Positions 41,572 to 50,562 of a stretch of DNA of 64,000 nucleotides are shown piece by piece. The DNA lies in the NCBI GenBank assembly GCA_963169765.1, contig CAUJEN010000032.1, positions 42,030-106,029 of the forward strand, read 5' to 3'. The translations under genes and the position numbers were made by a program. The notes beneath the pieces were generated by a model, which worked only from the letters and a program-made list of their open reading frames with translations, was not told where the DNA came from and made no database searches. Position 1 is the first letter of the stretch, and each line of letters opens with the position of its first letter. The stretch is from QWHO01 sp021404945 (GTDB lineage: Bacteria; Vulcanimicrobiota; Xenobia; Xenobiales; QWHO01).

Positions 41572-42320
41572 GAAGGGGATTCACCCTCTACGAGCTGCTG
41601 GTCGGCTCGGGCATCGCCTTCGCCGCCCTGGCCCTGATCGTCTCCCTCTTCATTATCGGCCGGCGCACGTCCGAGGCGGCCTACTCCAACTACCTCGTCA
41701 GCCGCGATACCGAGAACGGTATCGCCTGGTTGCGCCGCGACCTGCAGAATGCTTCGCTGGCCAGCATACGGGTCTACCCTGGCCCGGGTGGGGCGGGCGA
41801 GCGTCCGGGCCTTTCTCTGGGCAGTTGCGCTCCGGCCGACCAGCCCACCAGGGTGAGCCTGAACGCGCACGGCGTGCCGCGCTGGTCTTCGCAGGTCTAC
41901 TACACGCTCGATCCGGTGGACGACAGAACCGGCCGCCTGATGCGCTGGAGCGCCCCCACCCCTGCCAACCAGCTGCTGCCTCTCCCCTCCAGCACGATGC
42001 CTTCGGCGGCGAATGACCCTCGGGTGCTGCTGCACAACGTGCTCCTGCCTAACGTGAGCGTCTTTCAGGGCGGGGCTCCGGGCAACACCGACGCTCGGGG
42101 CGGCTTCCGCGCCCAGTTCGTGCGGCGGGCCGGCGGCGAAGCGGGGGCCGAGTCACTCTCGGATACCAATCCCTCCCAGGTTTCGCTCAGCCCCTCGGGC
42201 GGACTGCAGCCCTCCGGCAATACCCGACTGATCGAGGTGGAGCTGCGACTGCTGCACCGGTCCACCACTGGCAAGCCCAGCGTCTACGCCATCCGATTCC
42301 GCGTCTGCCCCCGTTATTGA
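41568..42320 (+). CDS. Type IV pseudopilin-like protein (PilW/GspJ type)
   Basis: A 250-residue prepilin-like protein with leader M-R-R-G and then FTLYELLVGSGIAFAALALIVSLFI; Gly at -1, Phe at +1 and Glu at +5 are all present. It is larger than the first pseudopilin, as PilW/GspJ-type minor subunits are. The mature domain has a repeated strand-loop pattern ending in ELRLLHRSTTGKPSVYAIRFRVCP. ATG 41568 overlaps the previous stop. A PilB/GspE-type ATPase is encoded 2.4 kb away on the other strand (44746-47709); other assembly genes are outside the window. Confidence 0.85.
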   Translation: MRRGFTLYELLVGSGIAFAALALIVSLFIIGRRTSEAAYSNYLVSRDTENGIAWLRRDLQNASLASIRVYPGPGGAGERPGLSLGSCAPADQPTRVSLNAHGVPRWSSQVYYTLDPVDDRTGRLMRWSAPTPANQLLPLPSSTMPSAANDPRVLLHNVLLPNVSVFQGGAPGNTDARGGFRAQFVRRAGGEAGAESLSDTNPSQVSLSPSGGLQPSGNTRLIEVELRLLHRSTTGKPSVYAIRFRVCPRY

Positions 42321-42352
42321 GTGACGGGGGCCGGCAGCACTTATCACGTTCC

Positions 42353-43555
42353 TCACTTGAGCTGGGCGATCACTTTGTCGTAGTAATCGATGATCTGGCG
42401 CACGTAGCGGCGCCGCTCGGTGTAGGGGCCGGGGAAGAAGCTTCGCTTGAAGCCATAGATGATGGTCTGGCGCAGCTCATCCAGGCTCATGGCGAAGGCC
42501 TCCACCGCGGTCAAGACCTCGCGGGTCACGCTGGTGTGGCTGACCAGCCGGTTGTCGGTGCACAAAGTAGCCGATAGCTTCTCCTTGAGCATGCGTCCGA
42601 AGACGTGGTCACGCGCGGTCTTGACCGCTGGCATGGTCTGCAGGTTGGAGGTCATGCAGACCTCGATGGTGATGCGCTGGTCGGCGATGTAGCGAGAGAG
42701 CCTGGCCACGTAGTCGGACGGGTGGTTGACAGCCGGACCGCAGAGGTCGGGTGAGAACAGGTGGTAGCCGTGACCGATGCGGTCGGCGTGGAGGTCGGTG
42801 ATGGCCTGGAAGATGGACTCGGGGCCGTAGGCCTCGCCTGCGTGCACGGTCTTCTTCATGAAGTGGCGGTGGGCGTAGTCGTAGGCCTGCTGGTGGTCGC
42901 TGGCAGGATATCCGTCCTCGCGTCCGGCCAGATCGAAGGCCACAATGGGAAGCCCCTCTTCGTCTCGCACCCGCACCGAGGCCCGGGCCAGCTCCAGCGA
43001 GGCCAGCCCGAAGAGATGCTCCTCGGGCGCCCCCGGAAAGAGGTCGAACAGTCCGCTGTACCAGCGTGAGAAGCCGGCCGTGAAGAAGCGCAGGGCGCAC
43101 ACGATGATGCCGTAATGGAAGGGGGGCTGACCCTGCTCGTTGACCTCGGGGGAGGCGGCATACTCGTCTCGGGCCCGGCGCAGACCGCGGTCGACAGCCG
43201 CGAGCACCTCGCGGAAGGAGAGCCCACCGTGGAGGTGGAGCTGGGGCGCAAAGCGGACCTCGATGTAGCGAACGCCCTCGTCGATGTTGTCCCAGGCCAG
43301 CTCGTAGGCCACCCGCTCGAGGGCCTCCTTGTCCTGCAGCACGGCGCAGGTGTATTGAAAGCCGTGCAGGTACTCGGCCAGGTTGGCGTAGCTGGAGCGG
43401 AAGACCAGCTCGTTGAGCCCTTCCACGGTCTCGGAGGGCAGCGCGACCTTGCGCTCGCGGGCCAGCTCGATCAGGGTCTGCTCGCGCAGTGAGCCGTCGA
43501 GGTGAAGATGAAGGTCGGTCTTGGGCAGGGCCCGGATGATGGCTTCGGTGATCAT
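42353..43555 (-). CDS. Adenosine deaminase family enzyme
   Basis: A 400-residue metallo-dependent hydrolase that should deaminate adenosine or a related purine. Zinc ligands and catalytic residues are in TDLHLHLDG (His-x-His near residue 12-14), HAGEA (near 245), the HGYH block (near 270) and TLCTDNRLVS (near 340), the Asp-Asn form seen in a subgroup of adenosine deaminases. ATG 43555 (MITEAIIRALPK) lies just before this first motif; the longer frame adds about 130 residues of shadow reading. It is convergent with the pseudopilin operon. Confidence 0.88.
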   Translation of the reverse strand: MITEAIIRALPKTDLHLHLDGSLREQTLIELARERKVALPSETVEGLNELVFRSSYANLAEYLHGFQYTCAVLQDKEALERVAYELAWDNIDEGVRYIEVRFAPQLHLHGGLSFREVLAAVDRGLRRARDEYAASPEVNEQGQPPFHYGIIVCALRFFTAGFSRWYSGLFDLFPGAPEEHLFGLASLELARASVRVRDEEGLPIVAFDLAGREDGYPASDHQQAYDYAHRHFMKKTVHAGEAYGPESIFQAITDLHADRIGHGYHLFSPDLCGPAVNHPSDYVARLSRYIADQRITIEVCMTSNLQTMPAVKTARDHVFGRMLKEKLSATLCTDNRLVSHTSVTREVLTAVEAFAMSLDELRQTIIYGFKRSFFPGPYTERRRYVRQIIDYYDKVIAQLK

Positions 43556-43870
43556 GGAGGGGGCGCTTCCTGGCCGGGCGGGCAAAGACCTCCAGGTCAA
43601 TGGCTCGCTCGCACCGGGCTCGGGCGGCGGGGTGCGGGCAAGTGAGGCGCAGAGCTTGACATCTTCGCAGGGAAAGTGGATAGGATGGCTCTGGGAGGCA
43701 ATGGCCCACGGCCACCTGGCTAGGCCGGAAGGAAACTGAGATTCATTCAAGAAGCGGCCTCCACCCGGGCTGACCAGAGGCGTCGAGCCCCTTCTCCAAG
43801 AGGAATCTTCATTGCCACCCTCCGGGACATCCCTGTGCCCGCGTCGAAACCACCCAGCAAGAGGAACGTT
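43556..43870. other. Intergenic region upstream of adenosine deaminase and Uma2 genes
   Basis: About 315 bases between divergent genes. I find no gene or clear repeat. GAGGAA just before 43871 is the Uma2 ribosome site. Confidence 0.4.
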
Positions 43871-44560
43871 ATGCTCGCACCGGATAACGAGGAGCTCTAC
43901 CCCTACCACGAGGACACGGTGACCGAGTCCGACTGGCATCTGAGCGCCATCCACTACCTTCTAGCGGCCCTGAGAGGCCACTTTGCCCGCCGGGCTGACG
44001 GCTGGGTTTTCTCGAACATGTTCGTTTACGACCAGTGCGGCAACACCAAGCGCAAAGTCTCCCCCGATGTCTTCGTCGTCTTTGGCTCCACGCGCGCCTC
44101 TCGGCGGGTTTACCGAACCTGGTGCGATGGGGGGCCGCCCGCGGCGGTCTTCGAGGTCACTTCTCTGACCACGCGTAAGGCCGACCAGACCACCAAACGG
44201 GCGCGTTACGGCGAGATGGGCGTACAGGAGTACTTCCTGTTCGACCCGCTGGGAGAGTACCTGCCCGGGCAACTGCGCGTGTATCGACGCGAAGGCGGCG
44301 AGCTCGTGCCGGTGATCGTCCAGGGACGCTACCGCAGCGAGTTACTGGGCGTCGACCTGGTGGTGGAGCGGGAGATCCTTCGAGTGATCGACCTCGAGAC
44401 CGGTCAGCCCTACCTGACCTCGGAGGAGGAACGGATGGGGCGCGACGAGGAGCGCAGGAGAGCCGACGAGGAGCGCAAGAGAGCCGACGAGGAGCGCAAG
44501 AGAGCCGATGCCCTGGCGGAGGAGATTCGACTCTTGCGTGAGCAGCTCAAGCAGCCCTGA
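43871..44560 (+). CDS. Uma2-family (PD-(D/E)XK-like) protein with charged repeat tail
   Basis: A 229-residue protein of the Uma2/DUF820 family, a predicted restriction-endonuclease-like fold whose cellular role is not established. The core has VSPDVFVVFG (Pro-Asp), the FEVTSLTTRKAD strand with a Glu and Lys, and YGEMGVQEYFLFDP. The C-terminal 45 residues are a coiled, highly charged tail with tandem R-[RK]-A-D-E-E-R-K copies ending in AEEIRLLREQLKQP, as is common in multi-copy Uma2 proteins. ATG 43871 follows GAGGAA by eight bases. Confidence 0.85.
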   Translation: MLAPDNEELYPYHEDTVTESDWHLSAIHYLLAALRGHFARRADGWVFSNMFVYDQCGNTKRKVSPDVFVVFGSTRASRRVYRTWCDGGPPAAVFEVTSLTTRKADQTTKRARYGEMGVQEYFLFDPLGEYLPGQLRVYRREGGELVPVIVQGRYRSELLGVDLVVEREILRVIDLETGQPYLTSEEERMGRDEERRRADEERKRADEERKRADALAEEIRLLREQLKQP

Positions 44561-44745
44561 AGAGCACGGGGGCGGGGCGCAAGCGTGTCCGTGGGACCGG
44601 AACAGCTGATTCGGAGGCGCCGCAACTCGAACCTGGGGTGAGAAACTCGTTTCTGACCGCGAGAATTCACCGCACGGTCGACTGCGTGGGGCTGTATCTG
44701 ACGAGCACGCTGGAAGGCCGCTCGGGCGCGCTGTAAAGTGACAGT

Positions 44746-47709
44746 TTAGATGGTCTTGCAGACCCGCTGCACTTCCTCGAGCGTCACCTTGCCCTCGGCC
44801 ACCTTCAGAAGGCCGTCCTGGTAGAGGGGACGGAAGCCCTGGGCCATGGCCACCTGACGGATGTCCTCCTCGTTGGCGGCGCGGTTGACCAGGGCCCGCA
44901 CCTCGGGGGTGATCTCCAGCATCTCATACAGACCGAGACGGCCTCGGTGGCCGGTGTTGTGGCACTTCTGGCAGCCGGCGCCGCGGAAGACGCGGGGCTG
45001 GCGGAAGCCCTCCCGGGCGAGCAACTCGGCCACTTCGGAAGTGGGGCGCTCTTCCACCCGGCACTCGGTGCAGATGCGCCGGGCCAGACGCTGGGCCACG
45101 CCGCCGAGCAGGGTGGAGCCAATCAAGAAGGGCTCGATGCCCATGTCCCGCAGGCGGGCGATGATTCCCACCGAGTCGTTGGTGTGGATGGTGCTCAAGA
45201 GCAAGTGCCCGGTCAGGGCGGCCTGGACGGCGATCTGGGCCGTCTCCACGTCGCGAATCTCGCCCACCAGGATGACGTCCGGATCCTGGCGCAAGAACTC
45301 GCGCAGCACGCGGGCGAAGGTGACCCGCTTCTCCTCCTCGCGAGGGGCGGTGTTGACCTGCACCTGGCAGATGCCGGGCATCTGGTACTCGATGGGATCC
45401 TCCACCGTCAGCAGCTTGCGGTCGGGGCGCTGGATCTGCTTGAGGCTGGCATAGAGCGTGGTGCTCTTGCCCGAGCCGGTGGGCCCACACACCAGGATCA
45501 TCCCGTAGGGCTGCGAGAGGATGTGGTCGTAGCGGCCCCGGGTGTGGGGGGAGAAGCCCAGGTCGGCCAGGGTGAGGTTGAAGGCGCCCTTCTTTAAAAG
45601 GCGCATGACCACGCTCTCGCCGGCGGGCACGGGCACCACGCTGACGCGTAGATCGAGCTCTTGCCCGGCCACCTTGAGCGAGATACGGCCGCCCTGGGGG
45701 ATGCGCTCCTGGGCGATGTCCATGTTGGCCATCACCTTGATGCGCTTGACCATGGCCGATGACTCGCGCGCCGGGAAGCTGTTGATGGGGTGCAGCACGC
45801 CGTCCACGCGATAGCGAAGCTCCGCCCCCTTCTCGTAGGTCTCCAGGTGGATGTCGGAGGCGCCCGCCGAGATGGCTTCTTTGATCAGCCGGTCGACCGC
45901 GTCCACGATGGGGCTGGTGATGTCCTCGGCACCGAAGGCCACATCGGCCATTGGATTGGCCACCTCCAGCGATTCGGTCTCCAGCTTCTTGCGCTCGAGC
46001 CACTCGAGCCAGGTCTGAGCGCCGGGATAGCGATAGCAGTATTCCAGGGCCAGATCGACGAGCAGCGGGTCGGAGCGCAGCAACTGGGGACGGAACTGGC
46101 CCTGGCTGGCCAGGGAGATGTGGTCGTAGATATGGATCTGGGTGGGATCCTTCACCGCCACCACCACTTCCTGGGGGGAGGGGCGACCGATGCAGACGCC
46201 CTGAATCGAGCGCGAAACGGTCTCGGGCAACACCCGGGCCACCTCGGGGTCGAGCTGAACCTGGGCCAGGTCGACGCTGGGATGCTCCACCTCGCTCACG
46301 AACTCGCCCGACTCGGGCGTGGCCCGCACGGCGGCCTCCTTCTTGTGGCTCAGCAGGATGTGCCAGGCGCCCAGCTTGCTTGCCACCATGCCAAAAAAGC
46401 CCTTCTTGCCGGGCGCGGCGGGGGCGGGCAGGCCCTCGCTGCTCTCGGTCATCGGCCCCTCCACGGGCTTGCTCAAAGCTTCGTAGATCTGGGCCACCGA
46501 GGAAGGGCGACGGCTCATCTCGGGCTCGTGCAGCCAGGCCACCACCGAGGCCAGGCGAGGGCCGAGTTGCTCCAGGCGAGGCATGTCCACGGCTCCGAAC
46601 AGCCGGTCCACGGCTCGAGGCGGAGCCTGACCGGTGGTCAGGAAGTGGAGGATGGAGGCCACGGCGTAGAGGTCGTTGCCAGGATGGCTGGGCTCACCCA
46701 GAAGCTGCTCGGGGGCGGCGAAGTTGGGCGAGCCTTGCGAGCGAAACGCGGTGCCGCTCTTGTCGGCGGACGACTCGCGCATGCGGGCCAGGCCGAACTC
46801 GACCAGCTTGAGCACCCCGTGGGAGGTGACCAGCACCGTCTCAGGGCGCAGATCGCGGTGGACGATAGGCGGGTCTTGCCCGTGCAGATACTCCAGGACC
46901 GACAGGAACTGCTCGAGGTAGCGCTGGATCAGCTCGGGAGGCTGGGGACCGTCGGTCTTGACCACCTCGGCCAGGGTGCGGCCGGAGAACTCTTCGAGCA
47001 CCAGGTAGATGCCGGTGCGGTCCTCGACGACCTCCATCACCCGGGGCAGGTTGCGATGCTGCAGGCGTGCGAGCAGGCGCCCTTCGCGCAGGGTCTGCAT
47101 GCGAGCCTCGCGGGTGGCCGACTCGGGATCGAGCCGACGCAGGCGCAAGGGGGTGCCGTTGGAGCGGTCCTCGGCCTCGTAGAGGGTGGAGAAGCGGCCC
47201 AACATCATCTGCCGGTGAACGGTGAAGCGCCCCCCGACCAGCTTGGGCACCTCCACCGGCTGGGTCTCGAAGCTCTCTTGAGCGGCCGCCTCGGGAGGAG
47301 GAGCCAGGCGCAGCAGGGCGGGGGTCATCTTCTGGGCGTAGAGGTGGGTGCGCTCGAGCGCCTCGATGTCGAAGGCCTGCTGGGGCTTGGATCGATGGGC
47401 GTAGAGCAGGCCGAGCACCCGTCCTTCGTGGAGGACAGGCACGCACAGGGCGGTATGCTCGAGGTTGCTGGGAGTGCGCACGTCGGGAGACTTCTTTTTG
47501 CACACCGAGCGCACCAACACCAGATCCAGGGCCGCCCCGCTCCATACCTCGTCGGGGTGGACGCCGCGTACGTCGGCGACGGCATACTCGCCGTCCCACA
47601 GCTCGTCATGCAGGATCACGCCGCGGTCGGCCTGGAGGGTGCTGGCCATGTAGTCCAGGGCACCCTGCCACAGCTGCTTGAGGTCGGTGGCGTTGGAAAG
47701 GGTATCCAT
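44746..47709 (-). CDS. GAF-pseudokinase-PilB/GspE fusion ATPase
   Basis: A 987-residue three-part protein. Residues about 10-135 look like a GAF domain. Residues about 160-415 have the length and order of a Hanks-type Ser/Thr kinase, including E209, H284-R285-D286 and A332-P333-E334, but catalytic positions have changed: VAIK Lys is Arg191, the HRD-loop Asn is Thr291, DFG is E304-F-G, and the Gly loop is lost. Residues about 475-565 resemble the GspE/MshE N-terminal domain. Residues 595-987 are a complete traffic ATPase: Walker A GPTGSGKST at 742-750, Walker B VILVGEIRD at 812-820, the GHLLLSTIHTND His box, and zinc Cys 880/883/913/916. It should power pilus or type II-like assembly, with an upstream sensor and a catalytically dead kinase as regulators. 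It is divergent from an active kinase. Confidence 0.88.
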   Translation of the reverse strand: MDTLSNATDLKQLWQGALDYMASTLQADRGVILHDELWDGEYAVADVRGVHPDEVWSGAALDLVLVRSVCKKKSPDVRTPSNLEHTALCVPVLHEGRVLGLLYAHRSKPQQAFDIEALERTHLYAQKMTPALLRLAPPPEAAAQESFETQPVEVPKLVGGRFTVHRQMMLGRFSTLYEAEDRSNGTPLRLRRLDPESATREARMQTLREGRLLARLQHRNLPRVMEVVEDRTGIYLVLEEFSGRTLAEVVKTDGPQPPELIQRYLEQFLSVLEYLHGQDPPIVHRDLRPETVLVTSHGVLKLVEFGLARMRESSADKSGTAFRSQGSPNFAAPEQLLGEPSHPGNDLYAVASILHFLTTGQAPPRAVDRLFGAVDMPRLEQLGPRLASVVAWLHEPEMSRRPSSVAQIYEALSKPVEGPMTESSEGLPAPAAPGKKGFFGMVASKLGAWHILLSHKKEAAVRATPESGEFVSEVEHPSVDLAQVQLDPEVARVLPETVSRSIQGVCIGRPSPQEVVVAVKDPTQIHIYDHISLASQGQFRPQLLRSDPLLVDLALEYCYRYPGAQTWLEWLERKKLETESLEVANPMADVAFGAEDITSPIVDAVDRLIKEAISAGASDIHLETYEKGAELRYRVDGVLHPINSFPARESSAMVKRIKVMANMDIAQERIPQGGRISLKVAGQELDLRVSVVPVPAGESVVMRLLKKGAFNLTLADLGFSPHTRGRYDHILSQPYGMILVCGPTGSGKSTTLYASLKQIQRPDRKLLTVEDPIEYQMPGICQVQVNTAPREEEKRVTFARVLREFLRQDPDVILVGEIRDVETAQIAVQAALTGHLLLSTIHTNDSVGIIARLRDMGIEPFLIGSTLLGGVAQRLARRICTECRVEERPTSEVAELLAREGFRQPRVFRGAGCQKCHNTGHRGRLGLYEMLEITPEVRALVNRAANEEDIRQVAMAQGFRPLYQDGLLKVAEGKVTLEEVQRVCKTI

Positions 47710-47774
47710 ACCCGAGCGGTTCCCCGAAACCCGGGGGGGAACCTTTCTGGCAGGCCAGAAACTGACTCGAGCTC
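47710..47774. promoter_or_regulatory. Divergent promoter region (pseudokinase-PilB / PEGA kinase)
   Basis: Only 65 bases separate the two start codons, so the promoters must overlap or be back to back. This makes coordinated control of the two genes likely. No clear -10 or -35 box is visible. Confidence 0.5.
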
Positions 47775-49700
47775 ATGGACAGGAAGAAGCTGCGTTTTGA
47801 CGAGGAATCCCCCCTGCCCGACCGCTTCGAGCTGGTCGAAGAGGTCGGTCGGGGAGGCACGAGCGTGGTCTACCGGGCTTACGACCGCGAGCTCGAGCGC
47901 GAGGTGGCCGTCAAGCTGCTGCCCGAGGGAGCTCGGGGGGGGCCGCTCAGCGAGCGCTATCGGCGCGAGGCGCGCGAGCTGGCGCGGCTGAGGCATCCCA
48001 ACGTGGTCGGGTTGCTGGGGGAAGGGGTGCACCGGGGGCGCGACTACCTGGTGCTGGAGTATGTCCCGGGTGGCGATCTGCGCCGCTTCCTGCAGCATCC
48101 GCGTCCCCGGGCCGAGCTGCTAAGACTGTTCCAGGGGGTGAGCCGGGGACTGGCCGAGCTGCACGCTCTGGGGCTGGTGCACCGGGACATCAAACCCGAG
48201 AACGTGCTGATCGGCTCGGACGGGGAAGCCCGCCTGAGCGACCTGGGACTGGTGCGCGCGCTGGACTCACAGACCCACCTGACCACCGAGGGGGTGCTGG
48301 TGGGGACGATGTGCTACCTGGCTCCCGAGCAGATCGTGTCGGGCGAGTTGTCGGCCGCAGCCGATCTCTATGCGCTGGGGGCCTGCCTGTACGAGGCTCT
48401 TGCGGGGGCTCCGCTGTTCGAGGGTCGTACCGAGTTCGAGATCATGCAGCACCACGTGCGCGACGAGCCGGTGCCACCGGCCCGGCGGGTGGGAGATCTG
48501 GATGACCGCCTGAACGACCTGGTCTTGAGGTTGGTGAGCAAGGACCCGGGCCTGCGGCCGAGCGCCGAAGAGGTGGCGCGCACCCTGAGGGAATGCCTGG
48601 CAGGCCCGGCGGCGGCGGAGAGCGATGAGGCTGCGCCGCGGGCCGGGTCGGGGGCGACGGGCTCGTTTGAGGCTCAGACTCCAGCGCCCGCCTCGGCACC
48701 CGATCCCCCCCATCCGGGTCGTCGCAGCCTGGTGGCTCCGCTGCTGGCTCTCTTCGTGGCGGTCTCGCTGCTGGTCGGCTACGCCGCGACCGGGCGGTAT
48801 AAGCAGCTATCGCTGGACTCTGAGCCGCACGGGGCGGCGGTCAGCCTGGATGGGCGGCCGGTTGGGCAGACGCCTTTGCGGCTCAACGGGCTGGCCCTTG
48901 GGCGCCAAAGGCTGAGGCTGGAGAAGGCCGGCTACCTGCCCCACTCGGAGTGGGTGGAGCTGGCCGTGGGGCAGCTCCACCCCGCGCGCACCATCACCCT
49001 GCGGCCGTTGGCACGTCTTCCGCTGGTGCTCAATCCCGCCGATACCCAGGTGCTGGTGAACGGCAGGAGCGCCTCCATGACCGACGGGGTCCTGGAGCTT
49101 GCTCCAGGCAGCTATCGGCTGGAGCTGCGGCGGGCCGACCATCTGCCCCAGACCCGCCAGGTGAGCCTGATGGCGGGCAACAACCCGGCCCTGGCCGTCG
49201 TCTTGAAGAGCAAACAGGTGGCCCACCTCAAGGTGCTGGCTCCCCCCGGTGCCCGGGTGCTGCTCGACGGCCAGCCGATGGGCTCGAAGACGGTCCGTCC
49301 AGGGAAGCACGAGCTGCTGGTGCGAAAGAACGGCCACCGCGACCACCGCCAGAGCCTGCAGCTCGAGCCAGGCGCCGAGATCGAGGTCCGGGTGGCCCTG
49401 GAGCCCGCCGCTCCCAGCCTGAAGGTCACGGCCCGTCCCGCGGCCAGGGTCTATCTCAATGGGGTCGAGCGGGGACGGACGCCGCTCAGCCTGGCGGGAC
49501 TCCCGCCGGGAGCCTGTGAGCTGAAGCTGACAGCGCCCGGTTACCTGACGGCCCGCAAGAAGCTGAGCCTGCACCCGGGGACGAGCCACAACCTGGCTTT
49601 TCACCTCGAGCCGCTGCCTCCACCCCCTGCCTATCGGCCCCCGAGAGGGCCGGCGTGGTATCCCCCTCCCCCGGCGCCCCGGGTGCCGCCCGACGATTGA
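47775..49700 (+). CDS. Membrane Ser/Thr protein kinase with four PEGA repeats
   Basis: A 641-residue Hanks-type kinase. The catalytic set is complete: Gly loop VGRGGTSVVY, Lys47 in VAVK, HRD at 136-138, Asn143, and the metal-binding Asp156 (D-L-G). After a Pro/Ala linker a single membrane segment lies at about 319-337, so the C-terminus is outside. That part has four PEGA-type repeats (about 344-412, 415-480, 484-553, 555-622; e.g. GAAVSLDGRPVGQTPL, ARVYLNGVERGRTPLSL), the modules often found in cell-envelope proteins of Myxococcota and relatives. It ends in a Pro-rich tail. Divergent by 65 bases from the pseudokinase-PilB gene, it is an obvious candidate regulator of that protein. Confidence 0.93.
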   Translation: MDRKKLRFDEESPLPDRFELVEEVGRGGTSVVYRAYDRELEREVAVKLLPEGARGGPLSERYRREARELARLRHPNVVGLLGEGVHRGRDYLVLEYVPGGDLRRFLQHPRPRAELLRLFQGVSRGLAELHALGLVHRDIKPENVLIGSDGEARLSDLGLVRALDSQTHLTTEGVLVGTMCYLAPEQIVSGELSAAADLYALGACLYEALAGAPLFEGRTEFEIMQHHVRDEPVPPARRVGDLDDRLNDLVLRLVSKDPGLRPSAEEVARTLRECLAGPAAAESDEAAPRAGSGATGSFEAQTPAPASAPDPPHPGRRSLVAPLLALFVAVSLLVGYAATGRYKQLSLDSEPHGAAVSLDGRPVGQTPLRLNGLALGRQRLRLEKAGYLPHSEWVELAVGQLHPARTITLRPLARLPLVLNPADTQVLVNGRSASMTDGVLELAPGSYRLELRRADHLPQTRQVSLMAGNNPALAVVLKSKQVAHLKVLAPPGARVLLDGQPMGSKTVRPGKHELLVRKNGHRDHRQSLQLEPGAEIEVRVALEPAAPSLKVTARPAARVYLNGVERGRTPLSLAGLPPGACELKLTAPGYLTARKKLSLHPGTSHNLAFHLEPLPPPPAYRPPRGPAWYPPPPAPRVPPDD

Positions 49701-49741
49701 CGCCGCTTGACGAGCAGAATCCGGGGTGGCTGCGCGACGCC

Positions 49742-49846
49742 CAACATGTTGTGCTGGAAGTCCGGCCGCCCACAACATCTTGTGGTGGCGGAGGCGGGGG
49801 TAGGGCCCCCCGAGAGCGTAGCTCCTCCGACACCCCCTGGGGGTGT
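49742..49846. other. Palindrome cluster in intergenic region
   Basis: Three folding elements lie in the 200 bases between the kinase and the channel gene: CAACATGTTG (49742-49751), CCACAAC-ATC-TTGTGG-type pairing (49770-49785), and ACACCCCC-T-GGGGGTGT (49830-49846). The last is directly upstream of the channel gene. None is followed by a T-tract. Confidence 0.5.
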
Positions 49847-49902
49847 GCGGCCGAACTTCCAGGAGGCAGGCGCCGGTCGGCCGAGGGCAGAACCTGGGGC
49901 CG

Positions 49903-50562
49903 GTGGCGCGGCTGATCGAATACTTGCAGAGCGAGCGGGCCACCCCGGCGCTGCTGGCGGTGGTCGTCGTCGGGCTGTTCGTGATCAGCCCCCTGGCCGA
50001 CATGGGCTATCTGCACTCGCGCCTGCCCGAGTACGTCTTCTGGGTCTTCCTGGTGCTGGGCGTGTTCATCATCACCCACCACCCGGTGCTCCGTTGGACC
50101 AACCTGTTGCTGGCCGTGGGAGCGGTTCTGACCAGTATTACGAAGGGCGGCCACCACTCCCTGCTGGAATCGGTGTTCACCGTGCTCTACGTGGTGCTGC
50201 TCACGCTGGTGTACTGGCAGCGCGTCTTCAGCCCCGGACGGGTGAGCTTCCATCGGATCGTGGGCGCCATCACCATCTATCTCTTCATCGGGGTCATGTG
50301 GGCCGAGCTCTATAAGATGGTGGAGCTGGCCATTCCCGGCTCGTTCCGCTTCGGGCCGAACTTTCAGGGAGGGCGCCTGGAGAGCAACCTGATCTACTTC
50401 AGTTTCGTCACCCTGACCACGGTAGGCTACGGCGACGCCACCCCGTGCCAGCCGCTGACCCACTCGCTGGCGGTGCTGGAGGCACTGGTTGGGCAGGTGT
50501 ACTTGACCGTGCTGATCGGACGCCTGGTGGCTTCGCTGCAGTCACCTGCTCTGGCCGAGTGA
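49903..50562 (+). CDS. Potassium channel, two-membrane-segment pore type
   Basis: A 219-residue ion-channel protein. The selectivity filter TVGYGD sits near residue 173 inside a pore loop (YFSFVTLTTVGYGDATP), followed by the last membrane helix (LAVLEALVGQVYLTVLIGRLV). Four further hydrophobic segments precede it (about 15-35, 45-62, 70-110, 125-145), more than in the two-TM KcsA type. There is no RCK or cyclic-nucleotide domain. GTG 49903 was preferred to the ATG of the longer frame because the extra residues are shadow-like. A Kup K+ transporter is encoded 5 kb away. Confidence 0.82.
   Translation: MARLIEYLQSERATPALLAVVVVGLFVISPLADMGYLHSRLPEYVFWVFLVLGVFIITHHPVLRWTNLLLAVGAVLTSITKGGHHSLLESVFTVLYVVLLTLVYWQRVFSPGRVSFHRIVGAITIYLFIGVMWAELYKMVELAIPGSFRFGPNFQGGRLESNLIYFSFVTLTTVGYGDATPCQPLTHSLAVLEALVGQVYLTVLIGRLVASLQSPALAE

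Noticed and set aside
42353..43555. Adenosine deaminase with a mutated active site (T-D-N instead of T-D-D)
   Set aside because: From family knowledge, the Asp-Asn form with following R-L-[MV]-S occurs in a normal subgroup, so it is not evidence of inactivation.
43835..44560. Uma2 protein as a transposon gene
   Set aside because: The fold is nuclease-like, but there are no terminal repeats or transposase genes, and Uma2 genes are common stand-alone genes.
45790..47991. 733-residue rightward open frame opposite the PilB fusion
   Set aside because: Shadow of the fusion gene; His/Gly/Gln-rich with no family character.
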